Assembly (NCBI GenBank): GCA_964006375.1 | Contig: OZ023262.1 | Coordinates: forward strand, 95,210,976-95,274,975 | Source of the DNA: Tillus elongatus | Taxonomy: Eukaryota; Arthropoda; Insecta; Coleoptera; Cleridae | Length of the DNA stretch: 64,000 bases | Reading direction: 5' to 3' | Part shown: in pieces, positions 52,270 through 64,000 of the stretch | How the letters are laid out: each line of letters opens with the position of its first letter | How positions within the stretch are numbered: the first letter of the stretch is position 1 | The notes under the pieces: model-generated | What the model saw: the letters and a program-made list of their open reading frames with translations, nothing else | Told to the model about the DNA's origin: nothing | Databases searched by the model: none | Program-made: the position numbers and the translations under genes

Positions 52270-53280
52270 AAGTCTGAAAGTAGCAAGTGCGTTATGGTAG
52301 TCAATTTTCATAAAAATGTTTTTAATAGCAAATATGTGTTTTTTTAGAAAACAGGCATCAAAATTGCTTACCAGTATAAACTGTGTAGGCGAAACAATAT
52401 ACCATATTTTGTCAAAGAAACCTTATTGTTTGAAAATGTACAAAAATTTTCTGAAAAGAAACTTAAAATTTTCCCAAAAAACTGGTTTCCCAGTCAACGA
52501 ACCTTATAGGTTAATAGCAAGTGAGCTATTGAAATTCGAAGCATTTATTGAAAATTCGCTATCATAATGCACTTGCTCCGTTCCGAATTTCTTCTCCTAC
52601 AAACATGCATTCTATTTCGATGGAAAATGCAAAAATGTAATTATATAAGGTGTGTGTGATTAAAAGAAAAAATTGTATCACCAACGACTTATGGGCCCTC
52701 CTGTGATTGTAGAAATATTTTTTACGATGAAGCTCAAGACGCCCTATAATTAACGTATACATTTTTTTCGTATCTTGTATAATAACGGATATATTAAGCT
52801 TTATTGATTTTTTGCGAAAATTCGCAGAAAATGATATACCATTAAACGATAAATGAAATAGGTAAAACTATTGCAAAAGCATCAGAGAAGAAGTCTATTT
52901 GAATTGAATTTTCTGTAAATATTTTGAAAAATGAAAGACAATGACGGCTGAAGCTGAGATCTTCTTGCGACATTTTCTCTATATAACCCGTATTAGCTTC
53001 AGGTTCTTGCCCAAATGTTGCCACTTTTGACGTTTTAAATCGCGACTTTGACGTTTTGAGGAAACCCCCTTTTTTTAAATGCCTATGACTTTATTGTCTT
53101 TTAGCTCGCAGATCTAAATTTTGGTATGTAATTTACTTTTCATGACATAAATCCGCGTACCAAATTTGGTTGCCCTTACTTTGTTATTTCTGGAGATATA
53201 AAAAATTTCCGAACAAACGCAAAATGTTGCGGGAAAACAGGGCAGATTTTCCTGGGTAACGACCTTATAAAAATTGAATT
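52270..53280 (-). repeat. (TA)n-bearing repeat, reverse copy without array
   Basis: AGCAAGTGCGTTATGGTAG (52,283), inverse end at 52,550-52,590, then ACTTATGGGC, AGAGAAGAAGTC, and GATTTTCCTGGGTAACG. Confidence 0.7.
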
Positions 53281-53389
53281 TGACCCTGGCACTCTGTTCT
53301 AGGGGACCTAGTTTGCACTCATTTGAAGATTTTTTTTATGTTCAAAAAGCTCGATATGCTCATTAGTAATTTCTTAAAGAAAATTAATT

Positions 53390-53800
<411 letters not shown>

Positions 53801-54126
53801 AATACAAAGAAAAAATCGGGGCTAATGACAATACAGTCGAGGCCATACAACCTGCTGTACACCAACACCACAAATAAATTCAAATGTTCATTTAATTATG
53901 GATGTTACGCCCCTTTGCGGCTCTTCTGGAAGCTCGGAAATCAGAGAAATCGCGAGAAATCATCAAAAAAATATTTTTTGTTTGTGTTTACCGATTATAT
54001 TATACCAATTCTATCAAATATTGTAATACGGTACTCACTTAGTACGTATATTTACCCTAAAAATGGAAAAATAAACAAACAAACAAAATTTAACCGACTT
54101 GCAAGTAGGCACTAAAAAGAAAAAAA

Positions 54127-54905
54127 AATAACTGGATTACAGGTTTAATTCAAAAGACAAAAATTACTACATACAGACTTGGAGACTACTTCTCTGGCTT
54201 CACTAATTTAAATAAAATTTTATTATATGGGCTACCAGCTTACCTGCCTAAAGTCGGTGCCAACCCCGAAACACAATAGCACTTAGAGATATAAACAGCT
54301 TAGCTAATAACGGATTATAAATTTAATGAAATACCTGTGTGTGTGTGTGCGTGTTTTGTTTCTTTTACGTCGGCCTATTTCCGCGACTATGGCCAATCAC
54401 CAACGCCAGGGAGCAGTTTCACTATCCTGGAAATTTTGCCGAACCCCTGCCTTTCTGTAAGGAGGATAGGGATCTTTAACGTGCCCAATATCGCATGGAC
54501 ACGAGACCGACGGCTTTACGCCGCCTCCGAAGGGCAGAACGTGCAGACATTCAACTTGCTCAGATACAATGCCAGAACCTCGGTTAATGTTAATGTTACA
54601 GTTTGTACTGAAAAAGTGAATGGTGTACCCTGGGATCAAACCCAGTACCCTTCGTTTCAGAGGCACACGTTCTTACTCCTGAACCGCCGAGGTTCTAAAT
54701 GAAATACCTAAAATGTTGTTAATTATCAAAAACCAACCTAGTCTCACTCATTTCACTTGCGATGTGGCGGGAGTGGACCTAGCCTAATATTACCTAATTG
54801 GCTTGACACCGACTTCAAACACATATCCATATAGGTAGCGCATATAATAATATCTCATTTCAATTAATTTTTGTCTTTTGAATTAAACCTGTAATTTAGT
54901 TATCA
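54127..54905. mobile_element. TIR element with ~40-bp inverted ends, host of a nested SINE
   Basis: Left end 54,127-54,165 and right end 54,868-54,905 are inverted copies sharing TTACAGGTTTAATTCAAAAG and ACAAAAATTA. Subterminal CACCGACTTTAGG-like blocks are also mirrored. Without the SINE the element is ~420 bp, a MITE. Confidence 0.7.
54337..54697 (-). mobile_element. tRNA-derived SINE, copy 3, with 12-bp TSD
   Basis: Same family as 19,638 and 26,586. TSD AATGAAATACCT at 54,325-54,336 and 54,698-54,709. Minus-strand 3' tail is (A/C)-rich then (CA)n. Inserted inside the TIR element at 54,127-54,905. Confidence 0.88.
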
Positions 54906-55004
54906 TACAAACAGACATAAAGACATTTTCTGTGCTTTCATAAATGCCTTTTATCTTCTTTGCATCTAACAGCCGTCGTAGGCAAATCTGATCACAAAGA
55001 ATAA

Positions 55005-55370
55005 AAGTCTGGACGCAGCAAGTGCGTTATGGTAGCGAATTTTTTGGAAAGTATTTTCAATAGCAAATGTCTTTGATGAAAGCATGCATCAAACTTGGTT
55101 GCCTATATAGTAGAAACAATGTACCATATTTCATCGAAATAACTTTATTGTTTGAAAATATATTAACATTTTTCAAAAGTCTGGATGCAGCAATTGTGTT
55201 ATCGACGTGAATTAGCCTGTGGAGTAGAAACAATGTACTATATTGTATCAAATTACTTATGGTTTGAAAATATACAAGAATTTTTCGAAAATAAACTTAA
55301 AGGTTGGTTTCCTAACCAACAAATCTTACGTTAATAGCTAATTGAGTTATTGAAATTTGAAAGATTTAAT
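55005..55370 (-). repeat. (TA)n-bearing repeat, terminal fragments
   Basis: AGTCTGGACGCAGCAAGTGC at 55,007 and AGTCTGGATGCAGCAATTGT at 55,177, both followed by the AATATACAAxAATTTTTCGAAA module. Confidence 0.65.
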
Positions 55371-55371
55371 G

Positions 55372-56189
55372 AAACTTCCGTAAATTTGCAGATTAGCTCC
55401 AGAAAGCTTAAAAAATATTTGTTTTCAGAAACATTTCTAGGACCCCATCTGGATGCACAAACCACAAGAAAAATTTGTTGTTCACACCCCCCAAGGAAGT
55501 TACGAGACTGGGAGTGTATAGGGGTGCTGGGCGGGGTAGGTAGTAAAAAGGAAATATGAGCAGAAAATGCGAAGAAAACTGCTTGAAAGCTGTCTATTTG
55601 AAGCCATATCCCCATTAAACTCTGCCTACCCCGCACAGCACTCATATTTGCCCCAGGTCACGTAACTTCCTTGGGGGGTATAAACAAGAAGTCTTTCTTG
55701 TGGTTTATGCAACGAGGGTGGTTTTATGCACACGAGAGGGGATGCCTACGACGAAGCAGACCCCCCCCCCCCCCCCCCGCCGGTTCGGCTTGTGGCAGGG
55801 GTTGGATGGTGGCTGCTTCGTAGTGGGGATTTTCCTTCCCCCTCACGTGCATATAACCACCCTCGCTGCATAAACCACAAGAAAAATGTCTTGTTCCTAC
55901 CCGCCAAGGAAGTTACGGCACCTGGGGGGATAGGGGTGCTGTGCGGAGTAGGCAGGGTTTAAGGGGGATATGGCTTCAAGATGTGAAAAAAACAGCTTTC
56001 AATCCCGTTTGATTTAAATTTTCTGCTCATATTTCCTTTTTACTACCCACCCCACCCAGCACCCCTACTCAGTCCTGGTCCCGTAACTTGCTTGGGGGGT
56101 GTGAGCATGACATTTTTCTTGGGCTTTGTGGATCTAGGGGGGAGCCTAGGCAGGTTTTTGGAAAAGCGTTCGAGAGCTAAACTGCAAAT

Positions 56190-56190
<1 letters not shown>
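55372..56190. mobile_element. Foldback (long inverted repeat) element, copy 2
   Basis: Arms about 55,372-55,765 and 55,805-56,190 are inverted copies of each other. Mirrored landmarks: GCAGTTTAGCTC-like outer end, CCCCCCAAG-AAGTTACG, GGGTGCTGGGCGGGG, AAAGGAAATATGAGCAGAAA, GAAGCCATATCCCC, CTACGACGAAGCAG. The loop has a run of ~17 C. Very G-rich blocks alternate with AT-rich ones. No ORF of note. Confidence 0.85.
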
Positions 56191-57300
<1,110 letters not shown>

Positions 57301-57358
57301 AGCAATTAAGAGGCCACGTAAGAAGATCCTTGTTTATTTAAAAAGACAGGTTACTTAC

Positions 57359-57551
57359 CTATATTCACCTATATCCCACCCTGCGCATATTAGTGCATTA
57401 ATACACAGATCAGCAGGAATCAAATCAGCTTTTGTAAAGTTTTTGAAATATGTCACTCTGAGCAATCCTAAGTAAGTATAAAGAATAATACCAAGAAGTC
57501 CATATGCGTTGTCTGTCCACCCTGGTATCGGGTCTTTGTAGGTACTTAGTA
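57359..57551 (-). CDS. Fatty acyl-CoA reductase, following exon
   Basis: This 193-nt exon continues the FAR frame after a 55-bp intron (57,552-57,606) whose acceptor is ATGTTTCAG. It reads VLSTYKDPIPGWTDNAYG, the highly conserved block found after the catalytic lysine in insect FARs (P-x-PGW-x-DN-x-G). Further on, ADLIPADLCINALICAGWD corresponds to the conserved diVPvD...NalI...aW segment. The donor is AG followed by GTAAGTAACC at 57,358. The exon enters with two bases (g plus ta gives Val) and leaves with two bases (AG), matching the exon at 48,381-48,884. No stop or frameshift is present, so the locus may be intact. Identification as FAR is secure at family level; the subfamily is not known. 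Confidence 0.85.
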
Positions 57552-57606
57552 CTGAAACATTATTTAATACTATTTTTTTAAATTAAATACAAAAAAGCAG
57601 TGTTAC

Positions 57607-57716
57607 CTATACTGGGACGAAAAATGCCAATGGGAAAACGAAGTTTTGTGTTGAACACTACTGCCTCTGATAACGCCTTAGAATAACAGTACATGTTCGG
57701 GAAATTGTCCTGTAAC
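57607..57716 (-). CDS. Fatty acyl-CoA reductase, internal exon (SDR active site)
   Basis: This 110-nt exon encodes the end of the NAD(P)-binding Rossmann domain of a fatty acyl-CoA reductase, the enzyme that reduces acyl-CoA to fatty alcohol with NADPH (wax, cuticular lipid and pheromone synthesis; usually ER or peroxisome bound). Visible residues include FPNMYCYSKALSE, which holds the SDR Tyr-x3-Lys catalytic pair (YCYSK), and FPIGIFRPSI, the usual strand after it. The acceptor is a T-rich tract ending TTCCAG before 57,716; the donor is GTAACA from 57,606. Phase bookkeeping works: one base completes a codon on entry and one base is left on exit. It pairs with the exon 55 bp downstream. Upstream exons for the glycine-rich GxxGxxG part are not found in the window. 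Confidence 0.85.
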
Positions 57717-58129
57717 CTGGAATTAATAACTATCATTTTTGGTTTGTAAATAAATTACTTAGTCCATCCATCTTTATTGGACCATCGAAAATTTACTTGC
57801 CTTGTCAAGCTACAGAAAATATATAATAATATCTTAAAAGTTCGGTACCTAGCAAGTGTATAAAATTTTCATAAGTTTTGTAATAATAAACCATAAGTTA
57901 AGAGAAGTAATTTATTTCACCAGATTTTTAAACTGGTATTACCCTTTCATTTTTTTTTCAACACTCTTATAAATAATAAAATTAAATAGTTTGCGGATAA
58001 TCGATTGTCGTTTTATGCGCTACTATTAAGTAACCCATGTTTCTAAATTGCAGTTAACAACTGCCTAGCAACTATTGTCATGCGGATAGTCACAGAGCAA
58101 GCTGTTAGTAGTCAAGAGGCTAATGTTAA
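57717..58129. other. Upstream FAR intron sequence
   Basis: Precedes the acceptor at 57,717; no exon seen before the 3.7-kb element begins. Confidence 0.5.
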
Positions 58130-58430
58130 AAACGTGCATTTTATAGGTAAAAGCATGAAACTTTCCAGTCTTGTAATATAGACGATAAGAGTCCTTTTGA
58201 GCGTTGTAGACGTCGCCGAAAGTCACTAGGAGCCGCCATATTGGATTTCGACCGGATAACTTCCGGGTACACTTTGACCGCATGTAACTTTTGAAGCAAC
58301 AGTCCGATTTCAGTTTTATTTTCTGTGTTTGAAATTTATTTTTAAAACAAATAAAATCTATTCTAAGCATGTTACTCGTAAGTCTTACGGTTTTCGCAAA
58401 ATTTACAAAAGACGTAAATTGTAATTGTTT
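58130..58430 (+). repeat. Left inverted terminal repeat of the 3.7-kb element
   Basis: Inverted match to 61,530-61,815. Shared blocks include the outer GTGCATTTTATAGG, GAAACTTTCC, a block around CGCCATATTGGATTTCGACC (right arm GCAATATTGGATTTCGACC) and a block around CGTAAGTCTTACGGTTTTCGC at the inner end. Confidence 0.65.
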
Positions 58431-58619
58431 ATTTTTACTTTTACGCAATTGCAATGACAAACAATCTGAATAAAAATAAAAAGAGGTCTTATTAGCATTC
58501 GGTACAAGGTAATTAATTTCTTTCATGATACCATTACAACAAATGCATATTTTGTGGTAAACAAAGGGCAAAAACACGGATTCAGCGTATGTTTCCATTC
58601 CACGGTTACATTTTCAATG

Positions 58620-61150
58620 TTTTAAAACAAGTCCTGATCACAGCCATCACACGACAAAGATGCGTGCATAGTAAATTAGCTGTTACGCATTTGCACCTCC
58701 GCGAACAAGAAACTTTGCACTTGCACCTGATAAGTTCTCACGATTCTTCACCAGCTGGAGGTTGTGTGATCCATAGTGATCCCCATGAATCAGAATCCGA
58801 ACGCCGCGTCCATCCAAACATTCGCAAATCAGTAAGTTGAGGTGATGCTTCAAGAGCGCGACCCCAAACATGGCCGGCTTGGTACGCGGCTCTAAGGACA
58901 TGCTGTTTTAAGGCATTTTGAGTAGGTGGAATATTGTCCTAGTCATGGTTCTTTTGCGCAAACAACGCAAGCCTCGACTTATTTACCTCAGTTTCATCAC
59001 TGCATCTGTCGTAAAAAAGTACAACAAATCTTTCGATTAGAGGCATAACAGCGTCGACATCTTCGGGCCTTGGGGAACGGGAAAGAACACACATAGCTGG
59101 AGTTACTTCCGGATAGCTGGTCCATGTTTCCCAGCAGGTGACGTTGCTTCTTCCAGCGAATTTCGACGTCGTGTCGCAACCGTTTAATGCGTGGAGCGAT
59201 AGGATAGCTTTACACTTTTCTTCGCCTAGTTCGCTTGCAATTTTGGCGATGTTGATTGTTCGAAACTTTACCCCTCAACCGAAAGCGACCCAAAAATTGC
59301 AGTCCAGGATAGCAGAGTAGTGAACGGCTAATGCTACAACATCCGTATCCACACTTATAATGAGAATCTTCATGTAGCCTTGACTGACTCCATGAGATGC
59401 ATGCAGGAAAATTCTAGAGTCAGCCTCCTCTTGCATGTAGGGCGCTAGTCTATCCAAACTGGAAGACGGTAAAGAGGTTGATGAAGAACGCAGAACTTTT
59501 TACCGGATGTTACTACGACGTCTCCGTTGTAATATACTGATAAAATTTGCATGGACAATATAAGGAAAAATTCTTCTTTATTCTGGCTCTCCTTAAAAAG
59601 TCTGTCCAGTTTTTTGGAACTTTCTTCGCAAGTTCAACCAGACGACGTGCCCCTTTTCCTTTTTGCACGAGTGCCAGATTTAAGACTATCCGACTTGTAA
59701 ACATCGAACACGATGTCTACTCTCCTTGAATTAGGTTTTTGAAACTAAGCTCCAATGTAATTAATAACTTTTTGACAGTATTCCAAGAAAGTGTCGTTCT
59801 CAGGTAAAAGAATATGTACTAAAGTCAGACCATCGACGATCAGCATGTTAATGTCAGGGTCGTTGGTTGGTTCGTCTTCCTGTACTTCTGTTGAGTCCAA
59901 AGCCTCCAGGCATTTCATGAGATCAGCTTTTGCTTTACGGTTTAAAGATTCATTCTCCGATAAGAAAGGGGGATAAATATCGTTTTCGTGCTGGAAAAAT
60001 TTCTCTATGTTCCCATCTCGAATCTGGAATGCTATATAGAGGTTCAAAAATAAACTCCGGTCTTTCGTTAGACTCTTCACTTTTGTCTTAGCATCACTGC
60101 TTTGGGTCCTTTTCGACGTGGAGTTAAACAGCGGGAATTTGTTTAGTTTAATTGGCGAGCCTATAGGTTTCTTATGGTCGATTAGTCTTTCTTTGAGAAA
60201 AGTTTTATTTAAAGTTATACCGGTACTTTTAAGTGTCTTCAGTAAATCAGCTACTTAACTTGCCACTATCTCTCTTGTGTTGAGGATAAGCAGGTCTTCA
60301 CTCGTATCACCAAAAGGGTTTCTCATTTTCCGTATAGCTCTCCTAAGCAATTGAACTCTTGTCGCAAACTTCGTCTGCCTTCCCACTGTTTCATCATGAT
60401 GCGTATCTGTGACGTTTTCGATTTTATGTTGGATTTGCCTTCTGAAATCTTCGACAGTACGTGCTACTTCCGGTCCGCAGACCATTCACCGTAGAAGCGC
60501 ATATGGATTTTCAGTAAGACCGATAGCTCCCCCAGTGCCTTTAACCAGTGCATTGTTTTGCTCGTGAGCTCCGTCGATAGGCATACAAGAAAACTTTCGA
60601 CCCGTTTTGTTTCCGGTTAACTTCCCTTCTAGAAATTTTTCATATACATCAGGATGATCGTTCTTCAGAGTGATGATATCACGCAGGTGAACAGCGACAC
60701 ATCTGGCGTAGTTCTGGTGATCTAGAGCGTTATAAAGCCATTGCAGATCCTGTAAGGTGCAAACATACTTTTCGAAATCTGCCTCGTGAACTGCTTTGTC
60801 CCACGCAAAAATGACGAGTTCAGTATGGAGGATGAGGTTCCAGAAACGAAATTGAGGATGGTGTTCTACCTGTGATGAGCACCAATCTTCCATCGATTTA
60901 CATTCAACTCCTAATTCGAAAAACTCTTTGTAAGCTTCCTCTAGAAGGGTGTATAGCGCACACGCTGTTACATGATGGGCGTGAAGAGTCTTCTTCACCT
61001 AAGCAACTTTCAAGAAAGAGTCCGCCGTTCCAGGGGATGCGAGTTGGCCCTCTTCCAACGCTGCTGTCCACCCGGTATTTTCCAGAAAGTTTCCTAAGCA
61101 TTTCAGGAGTGACATTTTGACTTACAACACCGGAGCAGTCACTACAGCGA
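58620..61150 (-). pseudogene. Broken gene of the AHEQNN / EADTR / CKC-rich invertebrate multicopy family
   Basis: Reading the minus strand, one gene can be followed through several frames. It starts near 61,130 with SQNVTPEMLRKLSGKY; a 170-codon frame (60,486-60,998) contains PIDGAHEQNNALVKG and GGAIGLTENPYALLR. A frame at 60,255-60,485 starts with MVCGPEVARTVEDF, joining directly. At 59,275-59,457 LAPYMQEEADSRIFLHASHG and SVDTDVVALAV appear, a pattern like the acidic residues of PIN/XPG nucleases. Then LHALNGCDTTSKFAG (near 59,180), LIERFVVLFYDR, PPTQNALKQHVLRAAYQ (near 58,900) and a Cys-rich end ELIRCKCK...CSRRCKC. At least four frame changes or stops break it. Proteins with this motif order are common, uncharacterised and multicopy in aphids, cnidarians and other invertebrates; no function is proven. 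Confidence 0.7.
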
Positions 61151-61529
61151 AAGATAAATCACAAATTCGTTTTCTAACCTTATGTATATAACAGTTCCAG
61201 TTGTAGTCTGAGAGTACAGTAGTGACGAACCATCTGTTCACTAGCAAAAACTCCCGTTTTATTTCAATAGCAACTACGGCGAAAGATTAAATACCGATAT
61301 CATATTTACTGCAAAAAGGGTATTTAAATTTACATTCAGACGCCCGCCCGATCTAATTCGTTTCTGTTTCTCTTTAGGATTTCTATTCTGTTAAAACCAA
61401 AGTTATTCTACATCAATAGAAAGCTAATGCAATTCTATTTTTAATCTTACTCACATTATCTATCGTTGTAGCTGCGGTAAAGAAGAAAAAACAAATACAA
61501 CTTTTTTTTATCGTTTTGAATTTGCGTTT

Positions 61530-61815
61530 TCTGTAAATTGTGCGAAAACCGTAAGACTTACAAGACAATGTTTAGAATAGTTTTTATTAGTGTTGAAAAG
61601 AGCTTTTAAACAGAAGAAATAAAACTGAAATCTGACTGTTCGTTCAAGAGTTACATGCAGTTAAAGTGCAACCGGATGTTGTTTCGGTCGAAATCCAATA
61701 TTGCGGCTCCTGAGCATTTCCGGCGATGCCTACAACGCTCAAAAGGACTCTTGTGGTCCGTCCATGTTACAAGCCTGGAAAGTTTCATACTTTTACCTAT
61801 AAAATGCACAATTCT
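61530..61815 (-). repeat. Right inverted terminal repeat of the 3.7-kb element
   Basis: Mirror of 58,130-58,430. Reading outward it ends GGAAAGTTTCATACTTTTACCTATAAAATGCAC; only the first part matters for recognising the end. The region 61,140-61,530 between this arm and the gene start is non-coding and could hold the promoter; no motif stood out. Confidence 0.65.
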
Positions 61816-62519
61816 GACAAAAAATGTACCTTGGCCTCCGGGCTGTAAGGCGTTTTAAGCACAACTTACATTGCTAACTACGAGAAATGTTAATATTTTG
61901 TATGTCGTTCTTTTTAATTGATGCAGTTTAAAAAGGTCATAAAATTGTTTTTGCTTGCGCTTTAATTATTAAAAATAAAACGCGATTGGTTATTAATTTG
62001 TGCCGTAGGGCAGTTCGCCAATCAGATGATCTTATTCACTGCTATTTTTTGCACTAGATTGTAAAACTATAGCATTTTAGTATAGGAATTGAAGATATCT
62101 TTCAAATTAGGTAGCACAGGTAGGGACTTGTGGAATTAGTGACTTCCAATTTTAAAGAACGGCATTACAACTCTCAATCGAACCAGGCCAAATGTAAAGG
62201 TGAGGTTGACACGTTGCAGGATGTCATTTTTTTTAATCTAAAATTTGCGTGTTTCGAGATTTCTTTATAAATATTGACAATAATTGATGTGCTAAATTTA
62301 TTCCATTTGGCTGTCCCACAATGTATGAGAAAAGGTTATTTCAGGAGGAGTCATGCTAAACCAGATATTTTCATTTTTAACCCAAATCGACTTTTCTCAG
62401 ATTTATAATCTCTTATGTGGTTTCTAGGGCTGGCCTACATCAGATGCTCGCAAAGCAAGACATATCCTATATTACTTGTCATTTAATTAAATGTAATATA
62501 TTAATGTTTATAAAGAATT
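61816..62519. other. No gene recognised
   Basis: AT-rich gap between the TIR element and the jockey-like LINE. Confidence 0.5.
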
Positions 62520-64000
62520 TTCTTAGTAAAAGAACTTTTAAAGTGAAAACTAACAACACTTTATCTGATTCATATGATCTAAAAAATTGAGTTTCCCAGG
62601 GATCAGTCTTAAGTCCAACTCTCTTTAATGTTGCAATAAGTGATATTCTTCAATCAATAAGTAGTCCTATAAAGAGTGCTTCGTATGCTGACGATCTAGT
62701 CATATACCGCAGAGCTAAAAATAGCCTATCAACATGTAATATAATTGAAAAAACTATCGATAAATTGGAGAAATGATCTGATAACAATGGGTTTAAGTTT
62801 TCCTGTTCCAAATCAAACTTTATGATTTGTTCGAAAAAGAAAAACCATTTAGTTGCTCACACTCTCAAGCTTCGGGGAATGATTCTACAAGAGCTTACAA
62901 AGCACAAATTTCGGGGAATAACCTTTGATTAAAAGCTTAACTGGAAAGCTCAAATAAATGTACTCAAAGCTGATTGTATTATTAGACTAAACATTTTGAA
63001 AACTCTTGGACACTATAACTGGAGTGCTCATGAATCAGTCTTGCTAAGTATTTTCAGATCACTGATAAGATCAAAAATTGACTATTTCTCAGCTATTTAT
63101 ATTTCCGCAAGCAAATCAACCTTAAAACTACTTCAAGTTATTGTAAATCATGCACTTAGAAGAGTCACAGGTGCTTTTGGAACAAGTCCAGTGGAAAGTA
63201 TTTACCGGTAATGTAACGAGCCTCCAATTAAGTTAAGAAGAGAAGAATTACTCTTAAAATATGCGGCTAAGATATCAGCAAACCCAAATAATCCAGTCTA
63301 CCAATTCTGGGCACAGAGCAACTTCAACAGATTCTATAATGCGAACGTTTCAGCATAGCTACCATTTTCTTTACATATAAAAAAGCTAAATCATATTTCC
63401 AATCCAGATCTGACAAATCATATATGCAATGGTGCTATTTCTCCATGGACCATTGTTTTTCCACCTACTAATACGACTTTTTTATCGTATAAATCGACTG
63501 TATTACCAGCCCAATGTGTCAATAGATTATTTCAAGAGATTATCTCTAGATATCGATATGATATAATTCCTTACACTGATGGATCAAAAAGTAAAATTGG
63601 TGTCGGATGTAGTATCACTTCTGCACTAAAGGAAGAAGCATGTCACTTACCGTCAATATGTAGTAACTATACATCAGAACTATACGCCATAATGAGAGCA
63701 ACTAACACATTCGCCAACTCTCATTTCAATAACGCCTTAATATGCACCGATTCTCTTTCGTCGATTATATCACTCACAAACATTTACCCAAAGGACCATC
63801 TTGTAATCCAAATACAAGAATCAATTCATTGTGCCTTGAAATCTGGCAAATATATCAGACCTATATTTGTCCCGTCACACTGTGGCATTACCGGAAATGA
63901 AAATGCAGACGAATGTGCCAGAAATGCTGTCTTAATCGATACTGTAATTCCTCTTTAACTTTACTCCAACGTTTCTGCACAGATAGCAAATTTTTATAGA
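62520..64000 (+). pseudogene. Jockey-like LINE, RT to RNase H, runs off the window
   Basis: One frame with only nonsense mutations. RT: QGSVLSPTLFNVAISDILQS and SYADDLVIYRRAK (YADD ~62,680), FRGITFD, KLNWKAQINVL. Connection: LRRVTGAFGTSPVESIYR and RREELLLKYAAKI. RNase H: IPYTDGSKSKIGVG (D, ~63,573), SNYTSELYAIM (E), CTDSLSSI (D, ~63,747) and SHCGITGNENADECARNAV (D) are all intact. Stops interrupt at ~62,588, 62,776, 62,929, 63,210, 63,356 and 63,957. The element continues to the window end; the 5' part is missing. Confidence 0.85.

Larger units (their letters stand above)
58130..61815 (-). mobile_element. 3.7-kb element with long inverted terminal repeats carrying a HEQNN-family gene
   Basis: Two inverted repeats of roughly 280-300 bp (about 58,130-58,430 and 61,530-61,815) face each other. 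Both begin GTGCATTTTATAGGTAAAAG reading inward and share long blocks such as the reverse pair around GTAAGACTTACAAG. Between them lies one broken minus-strand gene. This is the layout of a cut-and-paste DNA transposon. Identity of the arms is perhaps 80 percent by eye, so it is old. I could not see a clear target-site duplication. The element lies upstream of the visible FAR exons, possibly inside an upstream FAR intron. Confidence 0.65.

Noticed and set aside
58065..58598. 177-codon minus-strand frame
   Set aside because: Overlaps the inverted terminal repeat and shows no recognised domain; composition fits chance opening in AT-rich DNA.

Overview
This window reads as intergenic and intronic DNA of an AT-rich, TE-laden invertebrate genome, most likely an insect. 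Supporting this are short GT-AG introns, a fatty acyl-CoA reductase with insect-like exons, insect-type mariner-like, DUF7869-like and hAT transposase relics, Penelope-like elements, tRNA-derived SINEs and an errantivirus-type env remnant. No bacterial features (operons, ribosome sites, CRISPR) are seen. Species cannot be fixed from the sequence alone.

One host gene is supported: a fatty acyl-CoA reductase (FAR) on the minus strand. Three exons with matching splice phases are visible (57,607-57,716; 57,359-57,551; 48,381-48,884). The 8.47-kb intron between the last two is packed with a GC-rich LINE, a SINE nested in a TIR element, a foldback element and several copies of a (TA)n-bearing repeat. 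Upstream and last exons were not found.

Almost everything else is mobile-element debris. From left to right: copies of a (TA)n-carrying repeat and a degenerate ~270-bp tandem array (1-6.8 kb); a minus-strand Ty3/gypsy LTR with primer-binding site and partial gag (6.8-8.35 kb); a broken DUF7869-like DDE-type gene (9.17-11.3 kb); a Penelope fragment (13.6-14.1 kb) and an internally deleted hAT (14.7-15.2 kb); two Penelope-like elements placed tail to tail, one ending in a hammerhead-ribozyme motif and one bounded by ~400-bp inverted repeats (15.6-19.1 kb); SINE and LINE relics (19.6-21.9 kb); mariner-like transposase relics (23.7-25.0 kb); a 49-bp near-perfect palindrome (25.7 kb); facing hammerhead cores joined to a foldback element (30.0-30.7 kb); a transposon with ~100-bp TIRs (35.9-37.7 kb); an env relic (41.2-42.8 kb); a LINE RT relic (44-44.8 kb); a second tRNA-SINE type (46.1-46.3 kb); a mariner-like element with inverted ends that include coding sequence (47.1-48.3 kb).

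Beyond the FAR exons lies a 3.7-kb unit with ~280-bp inverted terminal repeats. It encloses a broken gene of a multicopy invertebrate family with AHEQNN, EADSR..H, DTDV and Cys-rich motifs (58.13-61.8 kb). I consider it the best candidate for a poorly described transposon system. A jockey-like LINE with all four RNase H residues but several nonsense codons runs to the right edge.

Twenty-two (TA)n arrays occur. More than half sit at the same internal position of one interspersed repeat family, so the element itself appears to spread the microsatellites. Several arrays lie at the hinge between inverted copies, which suggests they act as inversion or recombination points.
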